64,000 nt of DNA from Brevibacterium spongiae (lineage in GTDB: Bacteria; Actinomycetota; Actinomycetes; Actinomycetales; Brevibacteriaceae). The DNA lies in assembly GCF_026168515.1 (NCBI RefSeq), contig NZ_CP093443.1, forward strand, positions 1,860,001 through 1,924,000, written 5' to 3'. Made by a program: the position numbers and the translations under genes. Positions 36,169 through 46,406 of this stretch are shown one piece after another. The notes beneath the pieces were generated by a model. It saw only the letters and a list, made by a program, of their open reading frames with translations, made no database searches and had not been told where the DNA came from. Every line of letters begins with the position of its first letter. Position 1 is the stretch's first letter.

Positions 36169-38814
36169 TCAGGCAGGGTCGACGAAGCTGATGTCGTCGA
36201 TGCTGATCTCGTCGCCGGACTCGTCCGTGATCAGCGACTCGACGCGACCAGCGGCCTTGAGATCGCCTTCAGCGGACCTGATGGCAGCGATCACGGATGC
36301 CGGTGCCTTGATCGTCACCGAGGCGACTGCGGTCTTCTGTGAGACCTTCGCCTCGGTCTTCGTGCGCCGAATCTCGGTCAGGGCCGCGGCCACATCCGCC
36401 AGCAGCGACGGGGCGACGTTCGACTCCGGATGGCTCAGCGCCTCGTTCGCAGGCCACTGCGCACGGTGGATCGAACCCGTGCGCCACCAGGACCAGACCT
36501 CTTCGGTGACGAAGGGCATGAAGGGAGCGAACAGGCGCAGCAGCACATCGAGAGCGGTGGCGAGTGTGACGTGGGCAGAGAGCTGATCGTCCTCGCCGGT
36601 CGAACCGTAGGAGCGGTCCTTGACGAGTTCGACGTAGTCATCGGTGAACTCCCAGAAGAAGCTCTCGGTCACGCGCAGGGCATGCGCGTAGTCGTAATCG
36701 GCCATATGCGCTCCGGCCTGGTCGACGACCTCGGACAGCTTCGTCAGCAGTGCGCGGTCGAGATCATGCGTGACCGCACCGAGCTGACCGATGAGACCGG
36801 CGTGCACGCCCTGAGCAAGAGCGAACTTCGACGCATTGAGCAGCTTCATGGCCAGGCGACGGCCGATCTGCATCTGCGTCACGTCATAGGCGGTATCGGC
36901 ACCGAGCTTCGCACTCGCGGCCCAATAGCGCACGGCATCGGGACCGAACCCCGGCTTCGCCTCGCCGAGGATGTCCGAGGGAACGACGACGTTGCCCTTC
37001 GACTTCGACATCTTCTTCCGGTCCGGGTCGAGGATCCACCCCGACAGTGCGGTGTGCTTCCACGGTGCCGCATCATTGAGCGAATTCGCACGCACAACGG
37101 TGGAGAACAGCCACGTGCGGATGATGTCGTGTCCCTGTGGGCGCAGATCGAACGGGAAGACCTTTCCGAAGAACTCCTCATCACGGGACCATCCGCTCAG
37201 CAGCTGCGGGGTCAGCGATGATGTCGCCCAGGTGTCGAGGACATCCGGGTCGGCGGTGAACCCGCCGGGCACGTCACGCTGGTCGGCCGTGAAGCCGGCC
37301 GGCACCTCGGCGATGGGATCGACGGGAAGCGACTCGGGAACGATCGGATCCTCGTAATCGGGCTGCCCATCGGTGTCGAGGCGGTACCACAGCGGAATCG
37401 GCACACCGAAGAAGCGCTGACGGGAGACCAGCCAGTCACCGTGCAGGTTCTCCACCCAGTTCTCATAGCGCGAGCGCATGAACGCCGGGTGCCATTCGAT
37501 CTCGCGTCCGCGGGCGATGAGGGCATCGCGCAGTTCGGCAGAGCGACCGCCGTTGCGGATGTACCACTGGCGGCTGGTGACGACCTCGAGCGGCTTATCG
37601 CCCTTCTCATAGAACGGAACCGGGTGGGTGATCGGTTCGATCTCTCCGATGAGGTCACCGGATTCGATGAGCATCTGCGCGATGTCCTTGCGCGCGGAGA
37701 ACGTCGTCTTCCCTGCCAGGGCTTCGTAGTTGGCCACGGCGTCGGACTTCGGTGAGGCGGCGATCCACTCGGGAACCTCAAGGTTGAGGCGGCCGCCGCG
37801 GTTGATCACTGCACGCGTGGGCAGATCGAGTTCACGCCACCATGTGACGTCGGTGAGGTCGCCGAAGGTGCAGACCATGGCGATGCCGGTGCCCTTGTCG
37901 GACTTCGCGAGCTCATGGGCGCGGACCTCGACGCTGACACCGAACAGAGGCGAGACCACGTTCGTGCCGAACATGGAGGCATAGCGTTCATCGTCGGGGT
38001 GCGCGACGAGCGCGACCACGGCAGGGATGAGCTCCGGGCGGGAGGTGAGGATGACGATCGGTTCGGCCGAGGTGTCGGCGAGTCCGTCGGCACCTTCGGG
38101 GAAGAACTTCACCTTGTGATAGGCGCCTTCCTTCTCACGGTCTTCGAGCTCGGCCTGTGCCACAGCGGTGCCGAAGGTGACGTCCCACATCGTCGGAGCG
38201 TCCTGGGAGTAGGCGTGACCGCCCGCGAGATCCCGGAGGAACGCCCGCTGGCTCACTGCACGGGAATCCTCGTCGATCGTGCGGTACGTGTACTTCCAGT
38301 CCACGGACAGACCGGTGGAACGGAAGAGATCCTCGAAGACCTGCTCGTCCTCGGCCGAGAGCTTCTCACAGAGCTCGATGAAGTTCTGCCGTGAGATCTT
38401 CACGAAGTCGCGCGAATTCTTCGGAGCCTTCTCCGGCGGCTGGAAATTCGGGTCGTAGGCCTCGCTGGGATCGCAGGTGACGCCGTAGTAGTTCTGCACC
38501 CGACGCTCGGTGGGCAGCCCGTTGTCGTCCCAGCCGAGTGGGTAGAACACATTCTTGCCGGTCATGCGCTGGTAGCGGGCGATGATGTCGGTCTGAGTGT
38601 AGGAGAACACGTGCCCGACGTGCAGCGAACCCGAGGCTGTCGGTGGGGGAGTGTCGATCGAGTACACCTGCTCACGATCGGTGTCGACGTCGAAGGCGTA
38701 GACATTCTGCTCGCTCCACGCGGCGTCCCATTTGTCCCGCAGCCCCTCAAGGGCCGGCTTGTCAGGCAGGTTCACTGACTCGTGAGTCGAGTCGGAAAAG
38801 GCAGGTGTGTTCAT
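36169..38814 (-). CDS. valS: valyl-tRNA synthetase, type 2 (archaeal-like, short)
   Basis: Charges tRNA-Val; class I synthetase with editing domain. HIGH motif is HVGH at 65-68 (SGSLHVGHVF) and the KMSKS loop is present intact (DRKKMSKSKGN). The 881-aa product lacks the C-terminal Arg/Leu coiled-coil arm of E. coli-type ValRS. Features such as PTERRVQNYYGVTCDPS fit the alternate/type-2 ValRS resembling archaeal enzymes. The ATG at 38814 is chosen; an in-frame GTG at 38832 would add six residues, and neither has a strong ribosome site. Divergent from a membrane acyltransferase gene. No T-box is seen upstream, unlike ileS. Confidence 0.93.
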   Translation of the reverse strand: MNTPAFSDSTHESVNLPDKPALEGLRDKWDAAWSEQNVYAFDVDTDREQVYSIDTPPPTASGSLHVGHVFSYTQTDIIARYQRMTGKNVFYPLGWDDNGLPTERRVQNYYGVTCDPSEAYDPNFQPPEKAPKNSRDFVKISRQNFIELCEKLSAEDEQVFEDLFRSTGLSVDWKYTYRTIDEDSRAVSQRAFLRDLAGGHAYSQDAPTMWDVTFGTAVAQAELEDREKEGAYHKVKFFPEGADGLADTSAEPIVILTSRPELIPAVVALVAHPDDERYASMFGTNVVSPLFGVSVEVRAHELAKSDKGTGIAMVCTFGDLTDVTWWRELDLPTRAVINRGGRLNLEVPEWIAASPKSDAVANYEALAGKTTFSARKDIAQMLIESGDLIGEIEPITHPVPFYEKGDKPLEVVTSRQWYIRNGGRSAELRDALIARGREIEWHPAFMRSRYENWVENLHGDWLVSRQRFFGVPIPLWYRLDTDGQPDYEDPIVPESLPVDPIAEVPAGFTADQRDVPGGFTADPDVLDTWATSSLTPQLLSGWSRDEEFFGKVFPFDLRPQGHDIIRTWLFSTVVRANSLNDAAPWKHTALSGWILDPDRKKMSKSKGNVVVPSDILGEAKPGFGPDAVRYWAASAKLGADTAYDVTQMQIGRRLAMKLLNASKFALAQGVHAGLIGQLGAVTHDLDRALLTKLSEVVDQAGAHMADYDYAHALRVTESFFWEFTDDYVELVKDRSYGSTGEDDQLSAHVTLATALDVLLRLFAPFMPFVTEEVWSWWRTGSIHRAQWPANEALSHPESNVAPSLLADVAAALTEIRRTKTEAKVSQKTAVASVTIKAPASVIAAIRSAEGDLKAAGRVESLITDESGDEISIDDISFVDPA

Positions 38815-39009
38815 AACTGCTGATTTTCTCACCCGGTTCGCGATCGGCCAAACCGGTTCCGGTCCCGGCCGCGCCGGGCGCCTTGGGTTTGTCGGTTTGC
38901 CGCAGACCGTGGCGAAGGCGCCGTGACGACAATGTTCGTCCAGCTGTCCGAGGAGAGGACGAGATCACATTCTGAACGCCTGGTGAGACGAGCGGGAGGC
39001 GGGCAATGA

Positions 39010-39015
39010 GATTAT
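39010..39015 (+). promoter_or_regulatory. -10-like GATTAT of a likely leaderless promoter
   Basis: GATTAT ends exactly 6 nt before the ATG at 39022 with no Shine-Dalgarno between. Confidence 0.4.
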
Positions 39016-39021
39016 GGACGC

Positions 39022-40179
39022 ATGGCGCCCTTGGACAGAATTCCGACAGAGAATCCGCCTCCCACGTCGACGGCGTGGATGAATCCTGCTCGCGCAATCG
39101 CCATCGTCGCCGTCGTCGCCATCCACTCCCTGGGCACTGTGGTGGAGCAGAATTTCGCGGATATGGGGCCCGATTGGTGGCTGGCCAACATCGTCGACTC
39201 CGCGTGCCGGTGGTCGGTGCCAGTGTTCATCATGATCTCCGGGGCTTTGGCCCTCGACCCCGATCGCGGCAGCAAACCGCGGAAGTTCCTGTCCAAACGC
39301 ATCTGGCGCATCGGGATTCCACTCGTCTTCTGGACCGTCGTCTACGTCCTGTTCCGCCGCTACTATCTGCAGCCTGACGACAACAGCTGGAACCCCGGGA
39401 TCGCGATCCTCACCGGTTCGCCGTTCGTCCAGCTCTACTTCCTCTATGTGCTTGCGGGACTGACCCTGCTCACTCCGTTCTTCCGCCTTCTCAGCGTCCA
39501 CGGGTCCAGGCGTCTGCAGTGGGGGACAGGACTGATCTTCCTCGGCATCGGGATGCTCGACCAATGGGTGTCGATGGTCTTCGACGTCGGCGAAGCCAAT
39601 ATCGCGACCCGCTTCCTGCCGATGGCCGGCTTCTACATCCTCGGCTGGGTGCTGCGGGACATCGTCCTGTCTGCGCGGGGTGCGCTCATCGCCTGGGCAA
39701 CGCTGCTCGGCTCGTGCGCAGCCACTGCCGTCTGGGCAGGACTGGGCCCGGGGGAGAGGCCGTGGCTGTTCCCCTACGAGTACCTCGCGCCGGGCGTGGT
39801 CGTCGCGTCGATGGCGGCGTACCTGCTCATGCACTTCCACCTCAGGGAAGGCTTCGGGCTGCTGCACCGGTTCTACCCGTATTCGTTCGGGGTGTTCCTC
39901 CTCCACCCGCTCATCCTCTACCCGGTCCGCAATCTCATGGGCCTGCCCGCCTCGGTGCCGGGAGTCGCGCTCCACGCGTTCGTCATGCCCCTGGCATATG
40001 CGCTCGTGTGCGCGCTCATCACCTGGGCGGCGGTGAAGATCCCAGGGGTGCGGTCGGTCTTCGGCGAAGGCGGCCCACGCAATCCGCACACTCGGACCCG
40101 AGCTCCCAAGCCGGGCCGGGCAGGAACAGCGCCGCCGGAACATCAGGATTCCCCGTTGAGACGAGACTCCGTAGACTGA
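39022..40179 (+). CDS. acyltransferase 3 family membrane protein
   Basis: 385-aa polytopic membrane protein of the acyltransferase-3 (OafA/WecH-like) family, which O-acylates wall sugars, polysaccharides or lipids. About ten membrane segments are visible. N-terminal motifs are RAIAIVAVVAIHSLG with the conserved His in TM1 and WSVPVFIMISGALAL. The C-terminal 40 residues are polar and basic (TRTRAPKPGRAG). No glycan cluster adjoins, so the acceptor is unknown. The message is probably leaderless. Confidence 0.85.
   Translation: MAPLDRIPTENPPPTSTAWMNPARAIAIVAVVAIHSLGTVVEQNFADMGPDWWLANIVDSACRWSVPVFIMISGALALDPDRGSKPRKFLSKRIWRIGIPLVFWTVVYVLFRRYYLQPDDNSWNPGIAILTGSPFVQLYFLYVLAGLTLLTPFFRLLSVHGSRRLQWGTGLIFLGIGMLDQWVSMVFDVGEANIATRFLPMAGFYILGWVLRDIVLSARGALIAWATLLGSCAATAVWAGLGPGERPWLFPYEYLAPGVVVASMAAYLLMHFHLREGFGLLHRFYPYSFGVFLLHPLILYPVRNLMGLPASVPGVALHAFVMPLAYALVCALITWAAVKIPGVRSVFGEGGPRNPHTRTRAPKPGRAGTAPPEHQDSPLRRDSVD
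40172..40177 (+). promoter_or_regulatory. -10 box TAGACT before the SDR gene
   Basis: TAGACT overlaps the end of the acyltransferase gene and would give the SDR gene its own promoter with a leader of about 70 nt carrying an AAGGAAG ribosome site. Confidence 0.45.
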
Positions 40180-40252
40180 ATACTGAGATCAGAATCGCAG
40201 AACCGGATCAGGTCGCCTCTGCGACCGTTCACCCCGACAGACAAGGAAGCAG

Positions 40253-41008
40253 ATGGAAACTCTCAGAGCAGTAGTCACCGGAGCCAGCTCGGGCATCGGA
40301 GCCGCCACGGTTCGTCAGCTGCGGGAGCAGGGCTGGGACGTCGTCGCCGTGGCCCGCCGCGAAGACAAGCTCAAGACCCTCGCCGAGGAGACCGGAGCCG
40401 ACTACATCGTCGCCGACCTCACCGATGACGTCGCCGTCGCCGAGATGGCGAAGAAGGTGCTCGCCGGGGGAGTCGTGCATTCGCTCGTCGCCAATGCCGG
40501 GGCCGCCTTCGGCACCGACACCGTGGCCGAAGCCTCCGTCGACGGGTGGCGGGACATGTTCGAGATCAACGTCCTCGGCGTGCTGCGCACGGTCAAGGCT
40601 CTGCTGCCGGCGCTCATCGAGTCCGGTCGCGGGGACATCGTCGTGATGTCCTCGACCGCTGGCCACCAGGCCTACGAAGGCGGAGGCGGCTATGTCGCGG
40701 CCAAACACGGTTCGCACTCCATCGCCGCCACCCTCCGGCTCGAACTCGCCGGCGACCCCGTGCGCGTCATCGAGATCGCACCGGGCATGGTCGCGACGGA
40801 CGAATTCAGCGTCAAGCGCCTCGGCGGTGACGAAGCGAAGGCCGCAAAGGTCTACGAAGGCGTCGAGAAGCCGCTGACCGCCGACGACGTCGCCGATGCG
40901 GTGGTCTACACCCTCACCCGCCCGCACCATTTCAACGTCGACCTCATGGTCATCCGTCCCATCGCCCAGGCCGCCCAGCACAAGGTCGCACGCAACCAGG
41001 GACTGTGA
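40253..41008 (+). CDS. short-chain dehydrogenase/reductase (SDR)
   Basis: 251-aa classical SDR oxidoreductase using NAD(P). Cofactor motif is TGASSGIG at about residues 9-16, followed by VARREDKL, where Arg after the second strand suggests NADPH. The NAG motif is ANAGAAFG; the catalytic Ser is in VMSSTAG; Tyr and Lys are in YVAAKHG. The substrate cannot be predicted; relatives include serine/3-hydroxy acid dehydrogenases (YdfG-like). The ATG at 40253 follows ACAAGGAAGC. A 13-bp hairpin closes the unit before the ileS T-box. Confidence 0.9.
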   Translation: METLRAVVTGASSGIGAATVRQLREQGWDVVAVARREDKLKTLAEETGADYIVADLTDDVAVAEMAKKVLAGGVVHSLVANAGAAFGTDTVAEASVDGWRDMFEINVLGVLRTVKALLPALIESGRGDIVVMSSTAGHQAYEGGGGYVAAKHGSHSIAATLRLELAGDPVRVIEIAPGMVATDEFSVKRLGGDEAKAAKVYEGVEKPLTADDVADAVVYTLTRPHHFNVDLMVIRPIAQAAQHKVARNQGL

Positions 41009-41033
41009 ACCGGCCCGACTCCCACCGGGTGCA

Positions 41034-41065
41034 CACTCGACGGCGGTGGCTGCCGCCGTCGAGTG
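41034..41065 (+). terminator. hairpin terminator of the SDR gene
   Basis: Perfect 13-bp stem (41034-41046 with 41053-41065) and TGGCTG loop; no T-run. It isolates the SDR gene from the ileS T-box leader. Confidence 0.7.
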
Positions 41066-41099
41066 GTCTCCGACGGAGTCGACGGTATACGATTGATAT

Positions 41100-41315
41100 G
41101 CGTCGATCCGGCCATCACCGGGGAGCATCCGGAAGAACGGAACCAGTGCGTCATCGCTGGCTTCTCAGTAGAACCGGACGGGTGGACCCGTCACAGTCCG
41201 GACAATGAGCGATCCGCGGACCGGCCCCAACGGGCCGGACTGCGGATAAGCGAGGTGGTACCGCGGCAGACTGTCGTCCTCGTGACAGTGACCGCAGTGA
41301 CCCAGAAGGACGCTC
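41100..41315 (+). promoter_or_regulatory. translational T-box riboswitch of ileS
   Basis: The canonical T-box AGGTGGTACCGCGG is at 41253-41266; its TGGT (41256-41259) can pair with the ACCA end of uncharged tRNA-Ile. A candidate specifier codon ATC (Ile) is at 41114-41116 in GGCCATCACCGGGGAGC, fitting the ultrashort Stem I of actinobacterial ileS T-boxes. Intermediate hairpins are visible, for example CCGGCCC/GGGCCGG at 41221-41238. The regulatory switch is direct: CGTCCT (41275-41280) can pair with AGGACG (41307-41312), which contains the ileS ribosome site, or its CCTC part can pair with GAGG at the T-box. Uncharged tRNA-Ile should free the ribosome site. A TATACGAT -10 region precedes it. 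Confidence 0.9.
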
Positions 41316-44300
41316 ATGACTCAGCCTCTCTACCCCAAGGTATCGACTTCGACCTTCGGCCTCTCCAGCTCTCCGAACTTCCCGGAGATCGAAGACGCTG
41401 TGCTCCGCTACTGGCAGGAAGACGATACGTTCAAGGCGTCGATCGAACAGCGGGATGCCGGCACGAACGGTGAGAACGAGTTCGTCTTCTACGACGGCCC
41501 TCCCTTCGCCAACGGCCTGCCCCACTACGGTCACCTGCTCACCGGCTACGTCAAGGACGTCGTCCCGCGCTTTCAGACGATGCGGGGCAAGAAGGTCGAC
41601 CGTCGCTTCGGCTGGGACACCCACGGTCTGCCCGCCGAGCTCGAGGCCGAACGTCAGCTCGGTATCACCGACAAGTCCGAGATCGGACGCATGGGTCTGG
41701 CCGCCTTCAATGACGCCTGCCGGTCCTCTGTTCTGCGCTACACGCAGGAATGGGAAGAGTACGTCACCCGTCAGGGGCGCTGGGTCGACTTCGACAACGA
41801 CTACAAGACGCTCAACGTCGAATACATGGAAAGCGTCATCTGGGCGTTCAAGCAGCTGTGGGACAAGGGCCTGGTCTACGAGGGCTACCGTGTTCTGCCG
41901 TACTGCTGGAAGGACGAAACACCGCTGTCGAACCATGAGCTGCGCATGGACGACGATGTCTACAAGACACGGCAGGATCCGGCGGTGACGATCGGCTACA
42001 AACTCAAGGACACCGACGAATGGGTCCTCATCTGGACGACGACTCCGTGGACGGTGCCGTCGAACCAGGCAGTGGCCGTCAACCCCGAGATCCCGCTCGT
42101 CGCCGTGATCCCCGGTGAGGACGGTGCCGAGGAGCTGCAGGGCAAGACGCTCATCCTCGCCGAGGCGCGCCTCGGCGCCTACGCCCGTGAACTCGGCGAG
42201 GACCCGCAGGTGGTGCGGACCTTCGCCGGCAGCGAACTCGTCGGAGCCGCCTACGAACCTCCGTTCCCGTACTTCGAGGGCGGACAGGCGGAATTCGGTG
42301 AGAACATGCACACCATCCTCGCCGCAGACTTCGTCACCGTCGAAGACGGCACCGGCATCGTCCACCAGTCACCGGCCTTCGGTGAAGAGGACAAGGAGCT
42401 CACCGACTCCTACGGCATCACCGCAGTGCGCCCCGTCGACGACGGCGGACGCTTCGAATCGACTGTTCCCGACTACGCGGGTCAGCAGGTCTTCGACGCG
42501 AACAAGGCCATCATCAAGGATCTGCGCAACCACACGGGCCCGATGGAATCGCGCAGCGCGCTGCTGGTCCGCCATGAATCCTACGAACACTCCTACCCGC
42601 ACTGCTGGCGCTGCCGGAACCCGCTGATCTACCGCGCAGTGTCCTCGTGGTTCGTCCGCGTCACCGAGTTCAAGGACCGCATGGTCGAACTCAACGAGCA
42701 GATCAACTGGGTGCCCGACAACGTCAAGCACGGCCAGTTCGGCAAATGGCTCGAAAACGCCCGCGACTGGTCGATCTCCCGCAACCGGTTCTGGGGATCG
42801 CCCATCCCGGTGTGGGTCTCCTCCGACCCGTCCTACCCACGCACCGATGTCTACGGTTCCCTGGCCGAGATCGAAGCCGACTTCGGCCGTCTGCCGGTCA
42901 ACGACTCCGGCGAGGTCGACCTGCACCGTCCGTGGGTCGATGACCTGACCCGGCCGAACCCGGACGACCCGACCGGCAAGTCGGTGATGCGCCGCATTCC
43001 CGAGATCTTCGACGTCTGGTTCGACTCCGGTTCGATGAGCTACGCCCAGGTGCACTACCCGTTCGAGAACTCCGAATGGTTCGACAACCACTTCCCGGCC
43101 GACTTCATCGTCGAATACGTGGGCCAGACCCGCGGGTGGTTCTACCTGCTGCACGTGCTCGCGACCGCGATCTTCGACCGCCCGGCCTTCACGAACTGCA
43201 TCTCGCACGGCATCGTGCTCGGCTCCGACGGGCAGAAGATGTCGAAGTCCCTGCGCAACTACCCGGACGTCAATGAGGTATTCAACCGTGACGGTTCGGA
43301 TGCGATGCGCTGGTTCCTCATGGCCTCGTCGATCCTGCGCGGCGGCAACCTCGTTGTCACAGAACAGGGCATCCGCGACGGAGTCCGCCAGGTCGTGCTC
43401 CCGCTGTGGAACACGTGGCAGTTCTTCGCCACCTACTCCAATGCCGCCGACGGCGTCGACGGTGCGAAGACCGGCTACCAGGCACAGACCCGGTACGACT
43501 CGTCTCAGGTCCTCGACCGCTACCTGCTGGCGAAGACGCACGATCTCATCGCGGACTTCGCCGAGGCGATGGAGGGCTTGGACATCTGGGCCGCCTGCGA
43601 TCTCGTGCGCAGCTACCTCGATATGCTCACGAACTGGTATGTGCGTCGTTCGCGTCGCCGCTTCTGGGACGGCGGCGTCGACACGCACGAGTCCTTCGAC
43701 GTGTTCTTCACCTGCCTCGAAGCCTTCTGCCGCGTCGCGGCTCCGCTGCTGCCGTTCACTGTCGAAGAGATCTACCGCGGACTGACCGGCGAGCGGTCCG
43801 TGCACCTGGCCGACTACCCCGACGCTGCGGCATTCCCCGCCGATGCCGATCTCGTCGCCGCGATGGACCTCACCCGCGACATCTGCTCGACGGCATCCTC
43901 GGTGCGCAAAGCCAACCATCTGCGTGTGCGCCTGCCGCTGTCGCAGATGACGGTGGCCACGGACACCGAGCTCGGCACCGACTTCACCGACATCATCGCC
44001 GATGAGCTCAATGTGCGCATTGTGTCGGTCCTCGACGTCGCCGAGGCGGAAGCCGCAGGGTTCTCCCTGTCGCAGAACCTCGTCGTCAACGCCCGTGCGG
44101 CCGGCCCGCGCCTGGGCAAACAGGTCCAGCAGGTCATCAAGGCCTCGAAGTCCGGGGACTGGTCGGTCACCGACGGGGTCGTCATCAGCGGCGGCATCGA
44201 ACTCGTCGACGGCGAATACACCCTGGAATCGGTTGCCGAATCCGGGACCGAAGGCATGGAGCTCGCGGCCCTGGACTCCGGGTTCCTCGCCCTGGACACC

Positions 44301-44579
44301 CGGGTCACCCCGGAGCTCGTAGCCGAAGGAATGGCCCGCGATGCCGTCCGTGCGATCCAGGGCATCCGCAAGCAGCTCGACCTCCACATCTCCGACCGCA
44401 TCGCCGTGACGATCGAAGCGAACACCGAGGTGGCCGCCGCCCTGGAACCCCATTCGGACCTCATCGCCGGCGAGACCCTGGCCTCCTCGCTGAGCTTCGG
44501 CCCTGCTGCCGACGCCGGTGAGCTCTTCACCCCCGAAGAGCTGCCGGGCGGCACCCGTCTGGCGGTGAAGCGGGCATGA
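41316..44579 (+). CDS. ileS: isoleucyl-tRNA synthetase, type 2 (eukaryote-like)
   Basis: Charges tRNA-Ile; class I synthetase with CP1 editing domain. The 1087-aa length and the motif context [21 protein letters not shown] (HYGH at 70-73) place it in the IleRS2 group, shared with eukaryotes and many Actinobacteria and usually far less sensitive to mupirocin than type 1. KMSKS is intact ([13 protein letters not shown]). The C-terminus has the long tRNA-binding extension. ATG at 41316; its AAGGA ribosome site is controlled by the T-box. The stop overlaps folC (ATGA). Confidence 0.97.
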   Translation: MTQPLYPKVSTSTFGLSSSPNFPEIEDAVLRYWQEDDTFKASIEQRDAGTNGENEFVFYDGPPFANGLPHYGHLLTGYVKDVVPRFQTMRGKKVDRRFGWDTHGLPAELEAERQLGITDKSEIGRMGLAAFNDACRSSVLRYTQEWEEYVTRQGRWVDFDNDYKTLNVEYMESVIWAFKQLWDKGLVYEGYRVLPYCWKDETPLSNHELRMDDDVYKTRQDPAVTIGYKLKDTDEWVLIWTTTPWTVPSNQAVAVNPEIPLVAVIPGEDGAEELQGKTLILAEARLGAYARELGEDPQVVRTFAGSELVGAAYEPPFPYFEGGQAEFGENMHTILAADFVTVEDGTGIVHQSPAFGEEDKELTDSYGITAVRPVDDGGRFESTVPDYAGQQVFDANKAIIKDLRNHTGPMESRSALLVRHESYEHSYPHCWRCRNPLIYRAVSSWFVRVTEFKDRMVELNEQINWVPDNVKHGQFGKWLENARDWSISRNRFWGSPIPVWVSSDPSYPRTDVYGSLAEIEADFGRLPVNDSGEVDLHRPWVDDLTRPNPDDPTGKSVMRRIPEIFDVWFDSGSMSYAQVHYPFENSEWFDNHFPADFIVEYVGQTRGWFYLLHVLATAIFDRPAFTNCISHGIVLGSDGQKMSKSLRNYPDVNEVFNRDGSDAMRWFLMASSILRGGNLVVTEQGIRDGVRQVVLPLWNTWQFFATYSNAADGVDGAKTGYQAQTRYDSSQVLDRYLLAKTHDLIADFAEAMEGLDIWAACDLVRSYLDMLTNWYVRRSRRRFWDGGVDTHESFDVFFTCLEAFCRVAAPLLPFTVEEIYRGLTGERSVHLADYPDAAAFPADADLVAAMDLTRDICSTASSVRKANHLRVRLPLSQMTVATDTELGTDFTDIIADELNVRIVSVLDVAEAEAAGFSLSQNLVVNARAAGPRLGKQVQQVIKASKSGDWSVTDGVVISGGIELVDGEYTLESVAESGTEGMELAALDSGFLALDTRVTPELVAEGMARDAVRAIQGIRKQLDLHISDRIAVTIEANTEVAAALEPHSDLIAGETLASSLSFGPAADAGELFTPEELPGGTRLAVKRA

Positions 44580-45961
44580 GCACCGACGACGACAACGCAG
44601 GCGAACTCGCCCGGGTCTACGCCCTGCTCCTGGCCCGGGCGGGGGAGACCCAGGTGGAGCTGCGCCTCGACGCGACGCGGCGAGCCTGTGAGCTGCTCGG
44701 CGACATCCACACCGCTGCCCCGACGATCACGGTCACGGGGACGAACGGAAAGACGTCGACGGCGCGGATGATCGACTCGCTCATCACCGCCCACGAACTG
44801 CGTGTCGGCCGTTTCACCAGCCCGCACCTGCACTCGGTGACCGAACGGATCTCCGTCGACGGCGCACCGGTGTCCGCAGAGACGTTCGTGCGCATCTTCG
44901 ACGAGATCGCACCGTATCTCGACATCGTCGATGCCCAGTTGGAGGCCGAGGGTCGGGCCCGGCTCACCTATTTCGAAGCACTGACGGTGCTGGCCTTCGC
45001 TGTGTTCGCCGACGCGCCCGTCGATGTCGTCGTCACCGAGGTCGGCATGGGCGGTCAGTGGGATTCGACGAATGTCGCCGACGCCCAGGTCTGCGTGTTC
45101 ACGAAGATCGGACTCGACCACCAGGCATTCCTCGGGGACACGATCGAAGAGATCGCGACCACGAAATCGGGCATCCTCGATCGCACCGTCGAACCGAGCC
45201 CGGCACCGTCCCCGGTGGCCATCACCGCGGTCCAGGACGAAGCGGCGCAGGCCGTGCTCGACGCCGAAGCCGCCCGCCGGGAGGTGCCGCTGGTGACAGA
45301 GGAGCGGGACTTCCGCCTGCTCGATCGGCAGCGGGCAGTCGACGGCCAGCTCATCACAGTGCAGGGCCGTCGCGACGTCTACTCCGATGTCTTCGTGCCT
45401 CTGCACGGCATCCACCAGGCACACAACGCCGCGGTCGCGATCGTCGCGGCCGAAGCATTCCTCGGCGCGGAAGACAAACCCCTGGATCAGGAGACCGTGG
45501 CCGAGGGACTGGCCCGGGCGACCTCGCCGGGGCGGACTGAACTCGTCCGCACCGGACCCAGCGTCGTCGTCGACGGCGCGCACAACCCCGATGCCGCACA
45601 TGTGCTCGCCGACACTCTCGCCGAGGCCTTCGACTTCGACTACGTGGTCATGGTGCTCGCGATGCTCGAAGATAAGGACATCGGCGGGGTCCTCGAAGAG
45701 CTGCACCGCAGCGCCGATGTGTTCGTCGTCAGCGAGACGCTCAGCGCCCGTGCGCTGCCGGCCGAGAAGCTCGCCGAGGCGGCCCGCGAATGGGTCGACG
45801 AAGACGACGTCTTCGTCGCCTCCGACCTCAACGCGGCCCTGATGAAGGCCATCGACCTGGCCAACGGCGTCGACGCGAAGAGCCCCGGCATCGTCGTCAC
45901 CGGTTCGCTCTACACCGTCGCCGAGGCCCGGCTCCTGCTGGGCAGGGGAGAAGACCAGTGA
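44576..45961 (+). CDS. folC: dihydrofolate synthase/folylpolyglutamate synthase
   Basis: Mur-ligase-like ATP enzyme joining glutamate to dihydropteroate and extending the polyglutamate tail of folates. The 461-aa product has the P-loop GTNGKTST at 55-62, [11 protein letters not shown], the conserved [16 protein letters not shown] region, [10 protein letters not shown] and [16 protein letters not shown] in the C-terminal domain. The ATG overlaps the ileS stop by 4 bp and its own stop overlaps the next gene, so ileS-folC-DUF4233 is a tight, coupled operon under the T-box leader. Folate synthesis would thus partly follow isoleucine charging. Confidence 0.96.
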   Translation: MSTDDDNAGELARVYALLLARAGETQVELRLDATRRACELLGDIHTAAPTITVTGTNGKTSTARMIDSLITAHELRVGRFTSPHLHSVTERISVDGAPVSAETFVRIFDEIAPYLDIVDAQLEAEGRARLTYFEALTVLAFAVFADAPVDVVVTEVGMGGQWDSTNVADAQVCVFTKIGLDHQAFLGDTIEEIATTKSGILDRTVEPSPAPSPVAITAVQDEAAQAVLDAEAARREVPLVTEERDFRLLDRQRAVDGQLITVQGRRDVYSDVFVPLHGIHQAHNAAVAIVAAEAFLGAEDKPLDQETVAEGLARATSPGRTELVRTGPSVVVDGAHNPDAAHVLADTLAEAFDFDYVVMVLAMLEDKDIGGVLEELHRSADVFVVSETLSARALPAEKLAEAAREWVDEDDVFVASDLNAALMKAIDLANGVDAKSPGIVVTGSLYTVAEARLLLGRGEDQ

Positions 45962-46323
45962 AATCCAAGTATCCCGTCCTGTGCGGGTCGATTCTCATCT
46001 GCGAACTCGTCGTCGTCTACTTCGCCGTGCTCACGACCTTCGGCCTGTCCGTGAAATCGGCACAGACCCTGACCTTGGGACAGCTGCTCATCGGAGCCTC
46101 GGTCGTGGCAGTGCTCGCGATCATCGCGGTGATCCTGCTGCCGCGGCGCATCGGCGAAAAACGGCCCGGAGTGATCCTCGGCTGGATCGTGCAGGTGCTG
46201 CTCCTGGCCTCCGGCTTCGTGCTCAGCTCGATGTTCTTCGTCGGTGCGCTGTTCCTCGGCCTGTGGGCTGCGGCCGTGTACTGGTCGGCTCGAATCGACC
46301 GCGAGGTCGCAGCCCGCGGCTGA
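45958..46323 (+). CDS. DUF4233 membrane protein
   Basis: 121-aa membrane protein with four hydrophobic segments (GSILICELVVVYFAVLTTFGL, LIGASVVAVLAIIAVILL, VILGWIVQVLLLASGFVL, MFFVGALFLGLWAAAVYW) and a short charged C-terminus (SARIDREVAARG). It belongs to the DUF4233 family, regularly encoded between folC and ndk in Actinobacteria; the function is unknown. GTG 45958 overlaps the folC stop (GTGA). Any longer frame upstream is folC read in another frame. Confidence 0.88.
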   Translation: MKSKYPVLCGSILICELVVVYFAVLTTFGLSVKSAQTLTLGQLLIGASVVAVLAIIAVILLPRRIGEKRPGVILGWIVQVLLLASGFVLSSMFFVGALFLGLWAAAVYWSARIDREVAARG

Positions 46324-46364
46324 GCGACCCACCGCATCCGGGCGGAGCGGACGTATCGCCCGGG

Positions 46365-46370
46365 TAGACT
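46365..46370 (+). promoter_or_regulatory. -10 box TAGACT before ndk
   Basis: TAGACT lies 36 bp upstream of the ndk ATG, giving ndk its own promoter separate from ileS-folC. Confidence 0.5.
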
Positions 46371-46406
46371 GTTCACCGACGTCCACTCGAACTTGGAAGG
46401 ACCAGA

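Noticed and set aside
38815..39021. T-box upstream of valS
   Set aside because: The reverse-strand region lacks the TGGNACCGCG core found before ileS.
42369..45706. Two long minus-strand open frames opposite ileS and folC
   Set aside because: Same shadow effect; the plus-strand genes are unambiguous and the antisense products are low-complexity Gly/Val/Asp/Arg sequence.
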